Origin: Fimenecus sp052273625
GTDB lineage: Bacteria > Bacillota > Clostridia > Oscillospirales > Acutalibacteraceae
Length of the DNA stretch: 64,000 nt
Reading direction: 5' to 3'
Assembly (NCBI GenBank): GCA_052273625.1
Contig: DAVZHW010000007.1
Coordinates: 1-64,000 of the forward strand
The notes under the pieces are model-generated. The model saw only the letters and a program-made list of their open reading frames with translations. It was not told the origin of the DNA and ran no database searches. Position 1 is the first letter of the stretch. Each line of letters begins with the position of its first letter. Of this stretch, positions 1 to 7,557 are shown piece by piece. Both the position numbers and the translations under genes were made by a program.

Positions 1-48
1 CAGGTTGAAACGGTGATTTTTAATAAATTATTTGTTGCCTGAAAGGCT

Positions 49-1602
49 ATGGTGATTAATATGATTAAGATACTTTCTTCACAGCAGATAAGAGAAGTTG
101 AAAATATGGCAAACGAGGGCGGAATTACCTTTCTTCGCCTTATGGAAAATGCGGGCTCTGCGTGCGCAAAGGTCATACGCAATAAGTTTGACGACACGGG
201 ACTTCGCAGGGCTTTGATTGTCTGCGGCAAGGGTAAAAACGGCGGAGACGGTTATGTTATCGCACGCAAGCTCTCCGAAAACGGCTACAGGGTAACGGTG
301 CTTTTGACTATGGGCGAGCCTGTTGCCGACACGGCGAGGGAAATGCTTGAGCGTATAAAAAACAGCGGCGTTCAAGTTGAAAATTACTGCGACAACGACG
401 AAAAGTATGACCTTTTAATTAAAGACAGCGATATTATCGTCGATTGTGTTTTCGGAACGGGCTTTTCGGGTGTTCCCGACGAAAGACTGCAACGCCTTTT
501 CAAGAAAATGTCCGAGAGCAACGGCTATGTTGTGAGCATTGACCTGCCAAGCGGTATGTGCGCGGACTCGAGCGAGCTTTTGGCGCCGTGCGTCAAGGCG
601 GATATGACAATTTCGGTAATTGCGCTCAAATATTCGCTTGTATATTATCCCTCTGCGGAATTTGCAGGAGAAATTCAAGTCGCTTCAATCGGTGTTCCCG
701 AGGATATTTTACGCTCATTTTCGGGCGGCTACACGCTTAACATAAACGATATTAAATCGAAAATGCCGAAACGAAGCGAGCTTTCCAACAAGGGCGATTT
801 CGGCAAGGCTTTGATTATAGCCGGAAGCTATGAAATGCCCGGTGCTGCGCTTCTTTCCTCACAAGCTGCGTCGGAGTGCGGTGCGGGAATTGTAAAGCTC
901 GCATTTCCCGACAAAGCGTACCCCGTTATGATGAACACTTGTCCCGAAAAGGTGCTTATACCCCTGCCCTCAAACCGCTTTGGCAGAATTTCGGCACTTT
1001 GCGAAGCTCGACTTAAATCAGAACTTCAAAATTGCTCCGCCGTGCTTATCGGTTGCGGTCTCGGAAACGATTACGATACAAAACAGGTTGTAGCTTTTGT
1101 ACTTGAAAACTCAGAAGTACCGATTGTTTTGGACGCTGACGGCATAAACAGTATGTGTGAGAGCATAGATATAATAAAAAACGCAAAGGCGAAGGTTATA
1201 ATAACACCTCATCCGGGCGAGGCGGCAAGACTTCTCGGCTGTACAGTAAAAGAAGTGCAATCAGACAGGATAGGTGCTTGCAGAGACTTGGTAAAGCTCA
1301 CGGGCGCCACCGTTGTGCTTAAAGGCTCACGCACGGTTGTTTCAAGCAACGGAGAGGATTTTTACATTAACACGACGGGAAATTCGGGACTTGCAACGGC
1401 AGGAAGCGGAGACGTATTGGCAGGCATAATCGTATCGCTGATTTGTCAGAAGATAAACCCCGACCTTTCTGCTGTTATGGGAACATTTATCCACGGATAT
1501 GCAGGCGATATTGCGACTGAAAAATACTCGAAACCGGGTATGACGGCGCAGAAGATAATCAAAGAGCTTCCGAAAACGCTTTCTGCCTTTGAAAAAGGGT
1601 GA
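49..1602 (+). CDS. nnr: Bifunctional NAD(P)H-hydrate repair enzyme (epimerase + ADP-dependent dehydratase)
   Basis: This enzyme repairs damaged hydrated NADH and NADPH. The N-terminal half (about residues 1-215) is the epimerase (YjeF_N) domain, with the glycine-rich GKGKNGGDGY stretch at about residues 60-69. The C-terminal half (about 240-517) is the ribokinase-fold dehydratase, with the signature TAGSGDVLAG near residues 450-460. The 517-residue length is normal for the fused form. A GAAAGG at 41-46 is too close to the ATG at 49 and better placed for GTG 52 or ATG 61, so the true start may be a few codons in. A lipoprotein gene follows after 9 bases and is probably cotranscribed. Confidence 0.93.
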   Translation: MVINMIKILSSQQIREVENMANEGGITFLRLMENAGSACAKVIRNKFDDTGLRRALIVCGKGKNGGDGYVIARKLSENGYRVTVLLTMGEPVADTAREMLERIKNSGVQVENYCDNDEKYDLLIKDSDIIVDCVFGTGFSGVPDERLQRLFKKMSESNGYVVSIDLPSGMCADSSELLAPCVKADMTISVIALKYSLVYYPSAEFAGEIQVASIGVPEDILRSFSGGYTLNINDIKSKMPKRSELSNKGDFGKALIIAGSYEMPGAALLSSQAASECGAGIVKLAFPDKAYPVMMNTCPEKVLIPLPSNRFGRISALCEARLKSELQNCSAVLIGCGLGNDYDTKQVVAFVLENSEVPIVLDADGINSMCESIDIIKNAKAKVIITPHPGEAARLLGCTVKEVQSDRIGACRDLVKLTGATVVLKGSRTVVSSNGEDFYINTTGNSGLATAGSGDVLAGIIVSLICQKINPDLSAVMGTFIHGYAGDIATEKYSKPGMTAQKIIKELPKTLSAFEKG

Positions 1603-1611
1603 TAATAATTT

Positions 1612-2106
1612 ATGAAAAAATTCCTGTTTGCGACCACGCTATTGGTTTTTCTGCTTACAGGATGTTCAAATGCAACAACAGGCAGGGCTCTCGTTCTGCC
1701 CGAGGAAATTTCAGCCGATATTTTAATTGAGCACAATTCGTCGCAATCCACGGCAAGACTCACGAAAAGAGCAGGCTATATAAGCCTCTGCTATTCCTCG
1801 CCGAAATATATTGACGGTCTTACGCTCACAAAGGACGAAAACGGCTCTGCGGCAGAGCTTTCGGGCTTGAAAATTTCATCCGCCGAGAATTATTTTTCAA
1901 AAAATTCCGCAATATCCGTGCTTAATAAGACTTTGACGGCGGCACAAAAAAGCGGTACGGCATTTTCACAGACGAAATCGGGCGAATATCTAATTTTTTC
2001 GGGCGAATATGACGGCACAAAATTTCAAATCAAGACAAATTTGCAGGGAACGAAAATCGTTGAAATTTCCGTTCCCGACAAGAATTTCATATTTACGTTT
2101 AATTAA
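1612..2106 (+). CDS. Small predicted lipoprotein of unknown function
   Basis: The 164-residue product begins with a short basic stretch, a hydrophobic segment and the lipobox LLTGC (Cys at about residue 18), so it should be exported, lipid-modified and anchored on the outer face of the membrane. The rest is soluble and rich in Ser, Thr and Lys, with alternating polar and hydrophobic residues that suggest beta strands. I do not recognise the family; a LolA/LppX-like lipid-binding fold is possible but unproven. It lies 9 bases behind the NAD(P)HX repair gene and is followed by a strong terminator, so the two form a short operon, although no functional link is obvious. Confidence 0.8.
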   Translation: MKKFLFATTLLVFLLTGCSNATTGRALVLPEEISADILIEHNSSQSTARLTKRAGYISLCYSSPKYIDGLTLTKDENGSAAELSGLKISSAENYFSKNSAISVLNKTLTAAQKSGTAFSQTKSGEYLIFSGEYDGTKFQIKTNLQGTKIVEISVPDKNFIFTFN

Positions 2107-2121
2107 ACAAAGCTAAAAACA

Positions 2122-2158
2122 ACGGCTTACTTCGTGTGAAATAAGCCGTCGTTTTTTT
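2122..2158 (+). terminator. Rho-independent terminator, probably bidirectional
   Basis: An 8-bp perfect stem, ACGGCTTA at 2122-2129 with TAAGCCGT at 2142-2149, is followed by a T tract at 2152-2158. It lies between two convergent genes and also carries an A-rich 5' flank, so it can serve the lipoprotein gene on the plus strand and the GtrA-like gene on the minus strand. Confidence 0.85.
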
Positions 2159-2168
2159 GCATTTATAT

Positions 2169-2681
2169 TTACTTTTCTTCCGTCTTTTCCTTTTCGGGCT
2201 CGTCGGTGTGCTTCATAATTACAAACTTGTTCATCGGGAAGATTATCGCCACCGCAACAAGCATTGAAACGAGCTTCGGCACCCAATCGATAAGAAGCTT
2301 TATATCCGTTACGCCTCTCATAACAGGCTGTAATGCACCTGCAATCCAGGTTTTGAGGCAAATTACGACAAGCACCATTGAAAAGTACATCAAGGCACTT
2401 TTTACAACGCTGTTATTGGCATTGAATGTTGCTTTTCGATTGATTGTAAACGATACTATTTCCGCAAGAATTGCCGAGACGAAAAACGCCACGAACATTC
2501 CCGTTGTATCATAGTGAAAGACAAAAAAATCGAATTGAGCCGGCAGCCTCGCAGGCAAAAGATAGCTCATTATCAAAAATGAAATTGTTTCCGTAAGTCC
2601 TGCAAGCATTGAAATGAGCGAAAACTTGATAAACTGAATTACGGTTTCGTGCTTTTCCTTGAATTTCTTAAAATCAGCCAT
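2169..2681 (-). CDS. GtrA-like four-helix membrane protein
   Basis: The 170-residue protein has four hydrophobic segments and ends in a charged, Glu/Lys-rich tail. The layout F-IKFSLISMLAGLTE in helix 1, then SFTINRKATF before helix 3 and FPMNKFVIMK at the end of helix 4, is the pattern of the GtrA/DPMS family, whose members are thought to flip or support transfer of polyprenyl-linked sugars or act in cell-envelope polysaccharide synthesis. No glycosyltransferase is adjacent, so its substrate cannot be inferred. The gene stands alone, convergent with the lipoprotein gene. A GGGGG ribosome binding site sits 8 to 10 bases before the ATG. Confidence 0.8.
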   Translation of the reverse strand: MADFKKFKEKHETVIQFIKFSLISMLAGLTETISFLIMSYLLPARLPAQFDFFVFHYDTTGMFVAFFVSAILAEIVSFTINRKATFNANNSVVKSALMYFSMVLVVICLKTWIAGALQPVMRGVTDIKLLIDWVPKLVSMLVAVAIIFPMNKFVIMKHTDEPEKEKTEEK

Positions 2682-2710
2682 ATAAATACCCCCTAACCTT
2701 TCTGATTATA

Positions 2711-2739
2711 AACTAACATTTATAAAGGGTGTTTGTCAA
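2711..2739 (-). promoter_or_regulatory. Possible promoter of the GtrA-like gene
   Basis: On the minus strand a perfect -35 TTGACA (2739-2734) is followed after 17 bases by a weak -10 TTAGTT (2716-2711). A better -10-like TATAAT further down is too far from the -35. The call rests mainly on the -35 box. Confidence 0.4.
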
Positions 2740-2788
2740 TATATTTTTTTGTGAGTACCGTTATTTGTACTTAAATATTCCAAAGGTA

Positions 2789-2816
2789 TTGACTTTATGA
2801 ATGAATGTGGTATTAT
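2789..2816 (+). promoter_or_regulatory. Promoter for the 52-residue orphan gene
   Basis: The -35 TTGACT at 2789-2794 and the -10 TATTAT at 2811-2816 are separated by 16 bases. The box pair is near consensus and points to the short reading frames that begin at 2852 and 2922. Confidence 0.7.
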
Positions 2817-2851
2817 AAGTAAGAACATTTGTTCGGAAAGGAGAGTGGAAT

Positions 2852-2878
2852 ATGTGTTTTACGCAGCTAAATTCTTAA
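2852..2878 (+). CDS. Possible 8-codon leader peptide
   Basis: A GGAAAGGAGAG ribosome binding site at 2835-2845 lies 6 to 8 bases before an ATG that opens an 8-residue frame (MCFTQLNS) ending with TAA at 2876-2878. It lies between the promoter at 2789-2816 and the 52-residue gene at 2922, which has its own ribosome binding site. The strong site with such a short frame suggests a leader peptide or a decayed gene. No run of regulatory codons is visible, so an attenuation role is not supported. Confidence 0.25.
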   Translation: MCFTQLNS

Positions 2879-2921
2879 AATGTTTCGGCGTGATTATTAT
2901 GTAAAGGAGCAGTTGAATTAA

Positions 2922-3080
2922 ATGGAAAACAGCACGCAAATTATAACTAAGGACCTTGCCGAGACTGACGAATTTGTAATTGTGCAATTTACAGAGGTTA
3001 TTGACGGCAGGCTTTCTGTCAGCTTTGAAAAGGGCATTAAAGATGCCGACGGGGATATTATCCGCTTCGAGAAAATCTAA
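2922..3080 (+). CDS. 52-residue protein of unknown function
   Basis: The frame begins with ATG at 2922, about 12 bases after AAAGGAG (2903-2909), and ends at TAA 3078-3080. The product begins MENSTQIITKDLAETDEF, is acidic, has no signal peptide and no membrane segment, and has a regular alternating pattern that could form a small beta sheet. I do not recognise it. The promoter at 2789, the ribosome binding site and coding-like codon use all support a real gene. It precedes the transporter at 3188, but that gene has its own promoter, so a shared function is only a guess. No convincing terminator was seen between them. Confidence 0.55.
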   Translation: MENSTQIITKDLAETDEFVIVQFTEVIDGRLSVSFEKGIKDADGDIIRFEKI

Positions 3081-3128
3081 GGCTTACGAAAAATCTGCCT
3101 TTACCCTGTCGATTTCAAGGTTTTTTTA

Positions 3129-3157
3129 TTGAACACTTTTGTATTATATGGTATTAT
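3129..3157 (+). promoter_or_regulatory. Promoter of the NSS-family transporter gene
   Basis: The -35 TTGAAC at 3129-3134 is followed after 17 bases by the -10 TATTAT at 3152-3157. The ribosome binding site AAAGAGGTG then lies about 5 bases before the ATG at 3188. Confidence 0.65.
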
Positions 3158-3187
3158 ATAATATGACAATTTTGAAAGAGGTGTTTT

Positions 3188-4660
3188 ATGGAGAGAGAGA
3201 AGTTCGGTTCAAGACTCGGTTTCATTCTCGTTTCGGCAGGCTGTGCGGTCGGTATCGGTAACGTTTGGAAATTTCCGTATATTTGCGGAATGTACGGCGG
3301 TGCGGCTTTTATAGTAATGTATTTGGCGTTTTTGGTTATACTCGGCTTCCCCATTCTCGTTTCGGAATTTGCGATAGGCAGAGCGAGCAGATACGGTATG
3401 GGCAGGGCGTTTGAAACGCTTGAACCCAAAGGCACTAAATGGCACAGACTTAAATGGATAAGCATTATCGGCTGCTTCCTTTTGATGTCGTTCTACACAA
3501 TGGTTGCAGGCTGGATGCTCTACTACACATACCTTGAGCTTACAGGTAAGCTCACAGGACTTTCGGTTGACGGCGTTGCGGACGCATTTTCGAATATGCT
3601 CGGTCAACCCTTGACAATGGGCTTGTGGGCATTTGTCGCTATCGTTATATCGTTCGGTATCTGCGCTCTCGGTGTTAAAAACGGCGTTGAAAAGGTAACA
3701 AAGGTTATGATGATCTTGCTTATCTTTCTTATGATTGCACTTGCGATAAACTCCGCAACACTTCCAAACGCAGGCGAGGGCTTCAGATTCTATCTCGTAC
3801 CCGACTTTGCTTCGGTTAAGGCACAGGGCTTCGGAACTGCGATTTTTGCGGCGATGAGCCACTCATTCTTTACGTTGAGCCTCGGTATCGGCGCAATGGA
3901 AATTTTCGGCAGCTATCTCGGAAAAGAAAAGCGTCTCGGCGGCGAGGCTATAAGTGTTATGATTTTGGATACGCTCGTTGCATTGACGGCAGGCTTTATA
4001 ATTATCCCTGCTTGCTTCTCGTTCGGTGTTGAGCCGGGTGCAGGTCCGTCTCTTTTATTCATAACATTGCCGAACCTCTTTAATCAGATGCCCTTCGGCA
4101 GACTTTGGGGTACACTTTTCTTTATCTTTATGTCGTTTGCGGCTCTCTCGACGGTCGTTGCGGTATTCGAAAACCTAATTGCGGCATTTATGGATATGAA
4201 AAAATGGGAACGCAAAAAGTCGGTTGCGGTAAACTTTGTTATCGTAACTCTCATTTCAATCCCTGCGATTTTAGGGTTCAATGTCCTTTCAAAATTCCAG
4301 CCTCTCGGCAGCGGCACGGGCATTATGGATCTTGAGGACTTCATTGTTTCGTACAACCTCTTGCCTCTCGGCAGCCTGCTGTTCGTTATGTTCTGCGTTA
4401 GATGTAACGGCTGGGGCTTTGAGAATTTCCTCAAGGAAGCAAATACAGGCGAGGGCGTGAAATTCCCGAAATGGGTCAGAGCATATATGCAGTATGTTTT
4501 GCCGATTATCGTAATCGTCGTTTACCTCAAGGGATATTACGACACCTTTGCTTCACAGAGCAAGCCGGTGCTTATCGGTTGGATGACCTTTGCGCTCGTC
4601 CTTTTGAGTGTTATATTCGGCGTTTCGCTCTTTACGGGCAGAAAAAAGAAAGCGGAATAA
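3188..4660 (+). CDS. Sodium-dependent amino-acid transporter, neurotransmitter:sodium symporter family
   Basis: The 490-residue integral membrane protein has about 11 to 12 hydrophobic helices. Its first helix carries the family hallmark GNVWKFPYICGMYGG at about residues 24-38; in the LeuT-fold symporters this unwound region binds sodium and the substrate amino acid. The preceding RLGFILVSAGCAVG and the basic tail TGRKKKAE also fit. Bacterial members such as MhsT and LeuT import hydrophobic amino acids with sodium. The exact substrate cannot be read from the sequence. The gene is monocistronic, between its own promoter at 3129 and a terminator at 4681. Confidence 0.92.
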   Translation: MEREKFGSRLGFILVSAGCAVGIGNVWKFPYICGMYGGAAFIVMYLAFLVILGFPILVSEFAIGRASRYGMGRAFETLEPKGTKWHRLKWISIIGCFLLMSFYTMVAGWMLYYTYLELTGKLTGLSVDGVADAFSNMLGQPLTMGLWAFVAIVISFGICALGVKNGVEKVTKVMMILLIFLMIALAINSATLPNAGEGFRFYLVPDFASVKAQGFGTAIFAAMSHSFFTLSLGIGAMEIFGSYLGKEKRLGGEAISVMILDTLVALTAGFIIIPACFSFGVEPGAGPSLLFITLPNLFNQMPFGRLWGTLFFIFMSFAALSTVVAVFENLIAAFMDMKKWERKKSVAVNFVIVTLISIPAILGFNVLSKFQPLGSGTGIMDLEDFIVSYNLLPLGSLLFVMFCVRCNGWGFENFLKEANTGEGVKFPKWVRAYMQYVLPIIVIVVYLKGYYDTFASQSKPVLIGWMTFALVLLSVIFGVSLFTGRKKKAE

Positions 4661-4680
4661 GCAGCACAACATATAAAATT

Positions 4681-4709
4681 AAGCCATAGGAATTGTCCTA
4701 TGGCTTTTT
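4681..4709 (+). terminator. Rho-independent terminator of the transporter gene
   Basis: A 10-bp perfect stem, AAGCCATAGG at 4681-4690 with CCTATGGCTT at 4697-4706, has a 6-base loop and ends in a T run, 20 bases after the stop codon. Confidence 0.88.
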
Positions 4710-4769
4710 GCTTTGGTTGAGGGGGTTGTCGTTTTTTGCATAACAAAAAATGACTGAGGAAGTTTATAA

Positions 4770-4836
4770 AATCAGCCTTACAATCCCTCCGCCTCACGTT
4801 CGTTCGGCACCTCCCTTTACACAAGGGAGGCTGATT
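4770..4836. repeat. Palindromic intergenic repeat element
   Basis: The element is bounded by AATCAGCC (4770-4777) and its inverted copy GGCTGATT (4829-4836), and has an inner stem CCTCCCTT (4810-4817) with AAGGGAGG (4823-4830). It holds no reading frame. Short GGGAGGC-type hairpin elements of this kind recur between genes in gut Clostridia and behave like miniature mobile or RNA-structured repeats; only one copy is visible here. Confidence 0.55.
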
Positions 4837-4865
4837 GTTTAATATAAATTTTAATTTAATATACG

Positions 4866-4900
4866 ACCGTAGGGACAACCCTTGCGGCTGTCCCTACGGT
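4866..4900. repeat. Perfect 12-bp inverted repeat
   Basis: ACCGTAGGGACA at 4866-4877 and TGTCCCTACGGT at 4889-4900 form a perfect 12-bp stem with an 11-base loop. There is no T tract on either side, so it is not a classical terminator. It lies between two other palindromes in the same gap, which suggests a cluster of intergenic repeat units. Apart from these elements the stretch 4710-5006 holds no gene. Confidence 0.65.
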
Positions 4901-4928
4901 TGCATATAAAATCCGCATAAACAGCGTT

Positions 4929-4968
4929 CAGCCTCTCCGAAATAAATCGGGGGGGCTGAAATTTTTTT
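4929..4968 (+). terminator. GC-rich hairpin with T tract (plus-strand terminator or repeat unit)
   Basis: CAGCCTCTCCGA at 4929-4940 pairs with TCGGGGGGGCTG at 4947-4958, using two G-U pairs, and is followed on the plus strand by seven T residues at 4962-4968. The same GGGGGCTG core resembles the repeat at 4770-4836. It could stop read-through towards clpC on the opposite strand. Confidence 0.55.
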
Positions 4969-5006
4969 GCCGTAAAGGGTACTGTATCAGGCAAAGCTGT
5001 TATTTT

Positions 5007-7490
5007 TTATTCCGCTTTTTCCTCGGATTTCGGCTCTTTCGGCTCTTCGGTTTTTTCCTTGAAGCTGAATTTGCCGTCCTCGGAATCGCAGATATACGAC
5101 TTGCCTTTGACTACCTTGTTTTCGAGCATTTCCTCAGACAAAAGGTTTTCAATCTTGTTTTGAATTGCCCTTTTAAGAGGTCTTGCGCCGTAAACCTCGT
5201 CAAAGCCTGCGTCGGCAATATCGCTTATTGCTCTGTCGGTAAATTCAATACCGATACCGAGCTCCTCGACACGCTTTTTAAGTGAGTCAAGAAGATTTAC
5301 TGCAATCTTCTTAATATCGTCTTTCTGAAGTCTGTCGAATACGATTATATCGTCGACACGGTTCAAAAATTCGGGGCGGAAGGTCTTTTTAAGCTCTCCC
5401 ATAACAGCCTCTCTGATCTTTTCTTTTTCCATCTCAGCTTCTGCGGAATTTTCTTTTCCCGTGAAGCCGAAGTCGGCACTCTTTTGAGTTATAAGATTTG
5501 CGCCGACGTTTGAGGTCATTATGATAACGCTGTTTTTGAAGTCAACACGTCTGCCCTGCGAGTCGGTAAGAATACCGTCGTCGAGAATCTGCAAAAGCAT
5601 ATTGAATACGTCGGGATGAGCCTTTTCAATCTCATCGAAGAGAACAACCGAATATGGCTTTCTCCTGATTTTCTCGGTGAGCTGACCACCCTCCTCGTAG
5701 CCTACATATCCGGGAGGCGAGCCTACCAAACGGGATACCGTGTGCTTCTCCATATACTCGGACATATCAAGTCTTATCATAGCGTTTTCATCGCCGAACA
5801 AGGTCTGTGCAAGCGCCTTGCAAAGCTCTGTTTTACCTACGCCCGTGGGGCCTAAGAAGATAAATGAGCCAATGGGCTTCTTCGGGTCTTTAAGTCCTGT
5901 TCTTGAACGTCTTATCGCTCTCGAAACCGCCTTAACAGCCTCGTCCTGACCGATAATTCGGTTGTGAAGCGTTTCCTCCATGTGAAGAAGTCTGTCGCTT
6001 TCCTGCTGTGTCAGCTGAGCCGTAGGAACGCCCGTCCAAAGAGATACGATTTCCGCAATCTCGTTTTCCGTAACCTCGTCCTTGCTTCTGCCTGCCTTGC
6101 TCTTCCAGTCCTCCTTTTTCTTTTCAAGGGAGTCTGAAATTTCCTTTTCCTCGTCACGAAGCTTTGCCGCAAGCTCGAAATCCTGCGAGTTTACTGCGCT
6201 TAATTTCTCGGCTTCTATATCCTTCTTCTTCTGTTCAAGCTCGTGGAGCTCGGGCGGCTCTGTAAAGGCACGAAGCCTTACACGAGAAGCTGCCTCATCA
6301 ATCAAGTCAATTGCCTTATCGGGAAGGTATCTGTCTGCGATATATCTCACTGACAGCTCAACAGCCTCTTTAATAGCCGAGTCTGTGATTTTAACCTTGT
6401 GATGAGCCTCGTATTTATCACGCAAACCCTTTAATATTTCGATTGCTTCTTCTTTTGACGGCTCATCAACCATAACAGGCTGGAACCTTCTTTCAAGCGC
6501 TGCGTCCTTTTCGATATTCTTTCTGTATTCCTCGATTGTCGTAGCGCCGATTACCTGCAATTCGCCTCTTGCAAGTGAGGGTTTAAGGATATTAGCGGCA
6601 TCAACCGCGCCCTCGGCACTGCCTGTACCGATAAGCGTATGCACCTCATCAATGAACAGAATAATATCGGGAGACGCCTTAACCTCGTCGATAACCTTTT
6701 TAATTCTTTCCTCGAAGTCGCCTCTGTATTTTGTACCTGCGACCATACTTGTAAGGTCAAGGGAAACAATCTTCTTGTTTTTCAGCGTTTCGGGAACTTC
6801 GCCTGACACGATTTTAAGAGCCAAGCCCTCTGCGATAGCCGTTTTACCTACACCGGGTTCACCGATAAGGCAGGGGTTGTTCTTCGTTCTCCTTGAAAGG
6901 ATTTGGATAACCCTCTCAATTTCGTCGTGTCTGCCGATTACGGGGTCGATTTTGCCCTGCTTTGCAAGGTCTGTCAAATCTCTTGAAAATTGATCAAGGG
7001 TTTCATTGCCTGTACCCGACTTGTTGTCGTCATTTGCATTTGCCGAAGAAGAATTCATAAGCTTCTTTGAAATATCCGACATAATGCTCTCGGAATTAAC
7101 TCCGCCACGCTCCAATATCTGATAAGCATAGCAGGAGTCATCGCTTGCTATCGAAAGCAAAATATGCTCTGTACCGGCAAGTGAGTTGCCCGTTCTGCCT
7201 GCAAGATAAACCGCATTTTCGATTATTCTCTTGCTTCTCGGAGTGAAGTCCTGAGCGCCTAACTGAGTGGGCATACCTACGCCGACTGTCTGCTTAATGT
7301 ATTCCTCTACATCATCAAAATAAAACTTTCTGCCGGAGAGGACAACGCCCGCAACTGTAGCGGTATCGGACAAAAGACCTAAAAGCAAATGTTCACTGCC
7401 TATATAGGTGTGACCGAGGTTTTGTGCACACTCAACCGCCTTGTTGAGAGCCTTGTTTGCTTTCTCCGTAAAACCTGTGAATTTGAACAT
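5007..7490 (-). CDS. clpC: ClpC: AAA+ unfoldase of the Clp protease
   Basis: This ATP-driven unfoldase feeds substrates, including arginine-phosphorylated proteins, to the ClpP peptidase. The 827 residues show an N-terminal double Clp-N repeat (about 1-150), a first AAA+ module with Walker A GEPGVGKT near residues 209-216, a middle UVR/coiled-coil region near 430-445 (SQDFELAAKLRDEEK), and a second AAA+ module with GPTGVGKTE near 547. The C-terminus is a Lys/Glu-rich tail. It is last in the ctsR-mcsA-mcsB-clpC operon, 67 bases behind mcsB, with an intervening hairpin at 7521-7548. It should be repressed by CtsR. Confidence 0.97.
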   Translation of the reverse strand: MFKFTGFTEKANKALNKAVECAQNLGHTYIGSEHLLLGLLSDTATVAGVVLSGRKFYFDDVEEYIKQTVGVGMPTQLGAQDFTPRSKRIIENAVYLAGRTGNSLAGTEHILLSIASDDSCYAYQILERGGVNSESIMSDISKKLMNSSSANANDDNKSGTGNETLDQFSRDLTDLAKQGKIDPVIGRHDEIERVIQILSRRTKNNPCLIGEPGVGKTAIAEGLALKIVSGEVPETLKNKKIVSLDLTSMVAGTKYRGDFEERIKKVIDEVKASPDIILFIDEVHTLIGTGSAEGAVDAANILKPSLARGELQVIGATTIEEYRKNIEKDAALERRFQPVMVDEPSKEEAIEILKGLRDKYEAHHKVKITDSAIKEAVELSVRYIADRYLPDKAIDLIDEAASRVRLRAFTEPPELHELEQKKKDIEAEKLSAVNSQDFELAAKLRDEEKEISDSLEKKKEDWKSKAGRSKDEVTENEIAEIVSLWTGVPTAQLTQQESDRLLHMEETLHNRIIGQDEAVKAVSRAIRRSRTGLKDPKKPIGSFIFLGPTGVGKTELCKALAQTLFGDENAMIRLDMSEYMEKHTVSRLVGSPPGYVGYEEGGQLTEKIRRKPYSVVLFDEIEKAHPDVFNMLLQILDDGILTDSQGRRVDFKNSVIIMTSNVGANLITQKSADFGFTGKENSAEAEMEKEKIREAVMGELKKTFRPEFLNRVDDIIVFDRLQKDDIKKIAVNLLDSLKKRVEELGIGIEFTDRAISDIADAGFDEVYGARPLKRAIQNKIENLLSEEMLENKVVKGKSYICDSEDGKFSFKEKTEEPKEPKSEEKAE

Positions 7491-7520
7491 AAAACATCAT
7501 CCTTTCCTTTTACTTGTAAA

Positions 7521-7548
7521 ACAAGCAGAGAATTAAATCTCCGCTTGT
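7521..7548 (-). promoter_or_regulatory. Intercistronic hairpin between mcsB and clpC
   Basis: On the minus strand an 11-bp stem with one G-U pair (7548-7538 with 7531-7521) and a 6-base loop is followed by only four T residues. It lies between the mcsB stop and the clpC ribosome binding site. It may be a partial terminator, an RNA processing site or a stability element that sets clpC level relative to mcsB. Confidence 0.5.
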
Positions 7549-7557
7549 CAATGTCTG

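Noticed and set aside
1..48. Open frame ending at 40-42 (possible 3' end of an upstream gene, residues ...FNKLFVA)
   Set aside because: Only 13 codons are visible and no motif can be recognised, so I could not say whether this is a gene end or chance.
3081..3130. Possible terminator behind the 52-residue gene
   Set aside because: There is a T run but only a 4-bp CCTT/AAGG stem, too weak to support a call.
3209..3862. Long reverse-strand open frame opposite the NSS transporter
   Set aside because: It is Arg/His/Cys-rich and without ribosome binding site, a typical shadow of the transporter reading frame.
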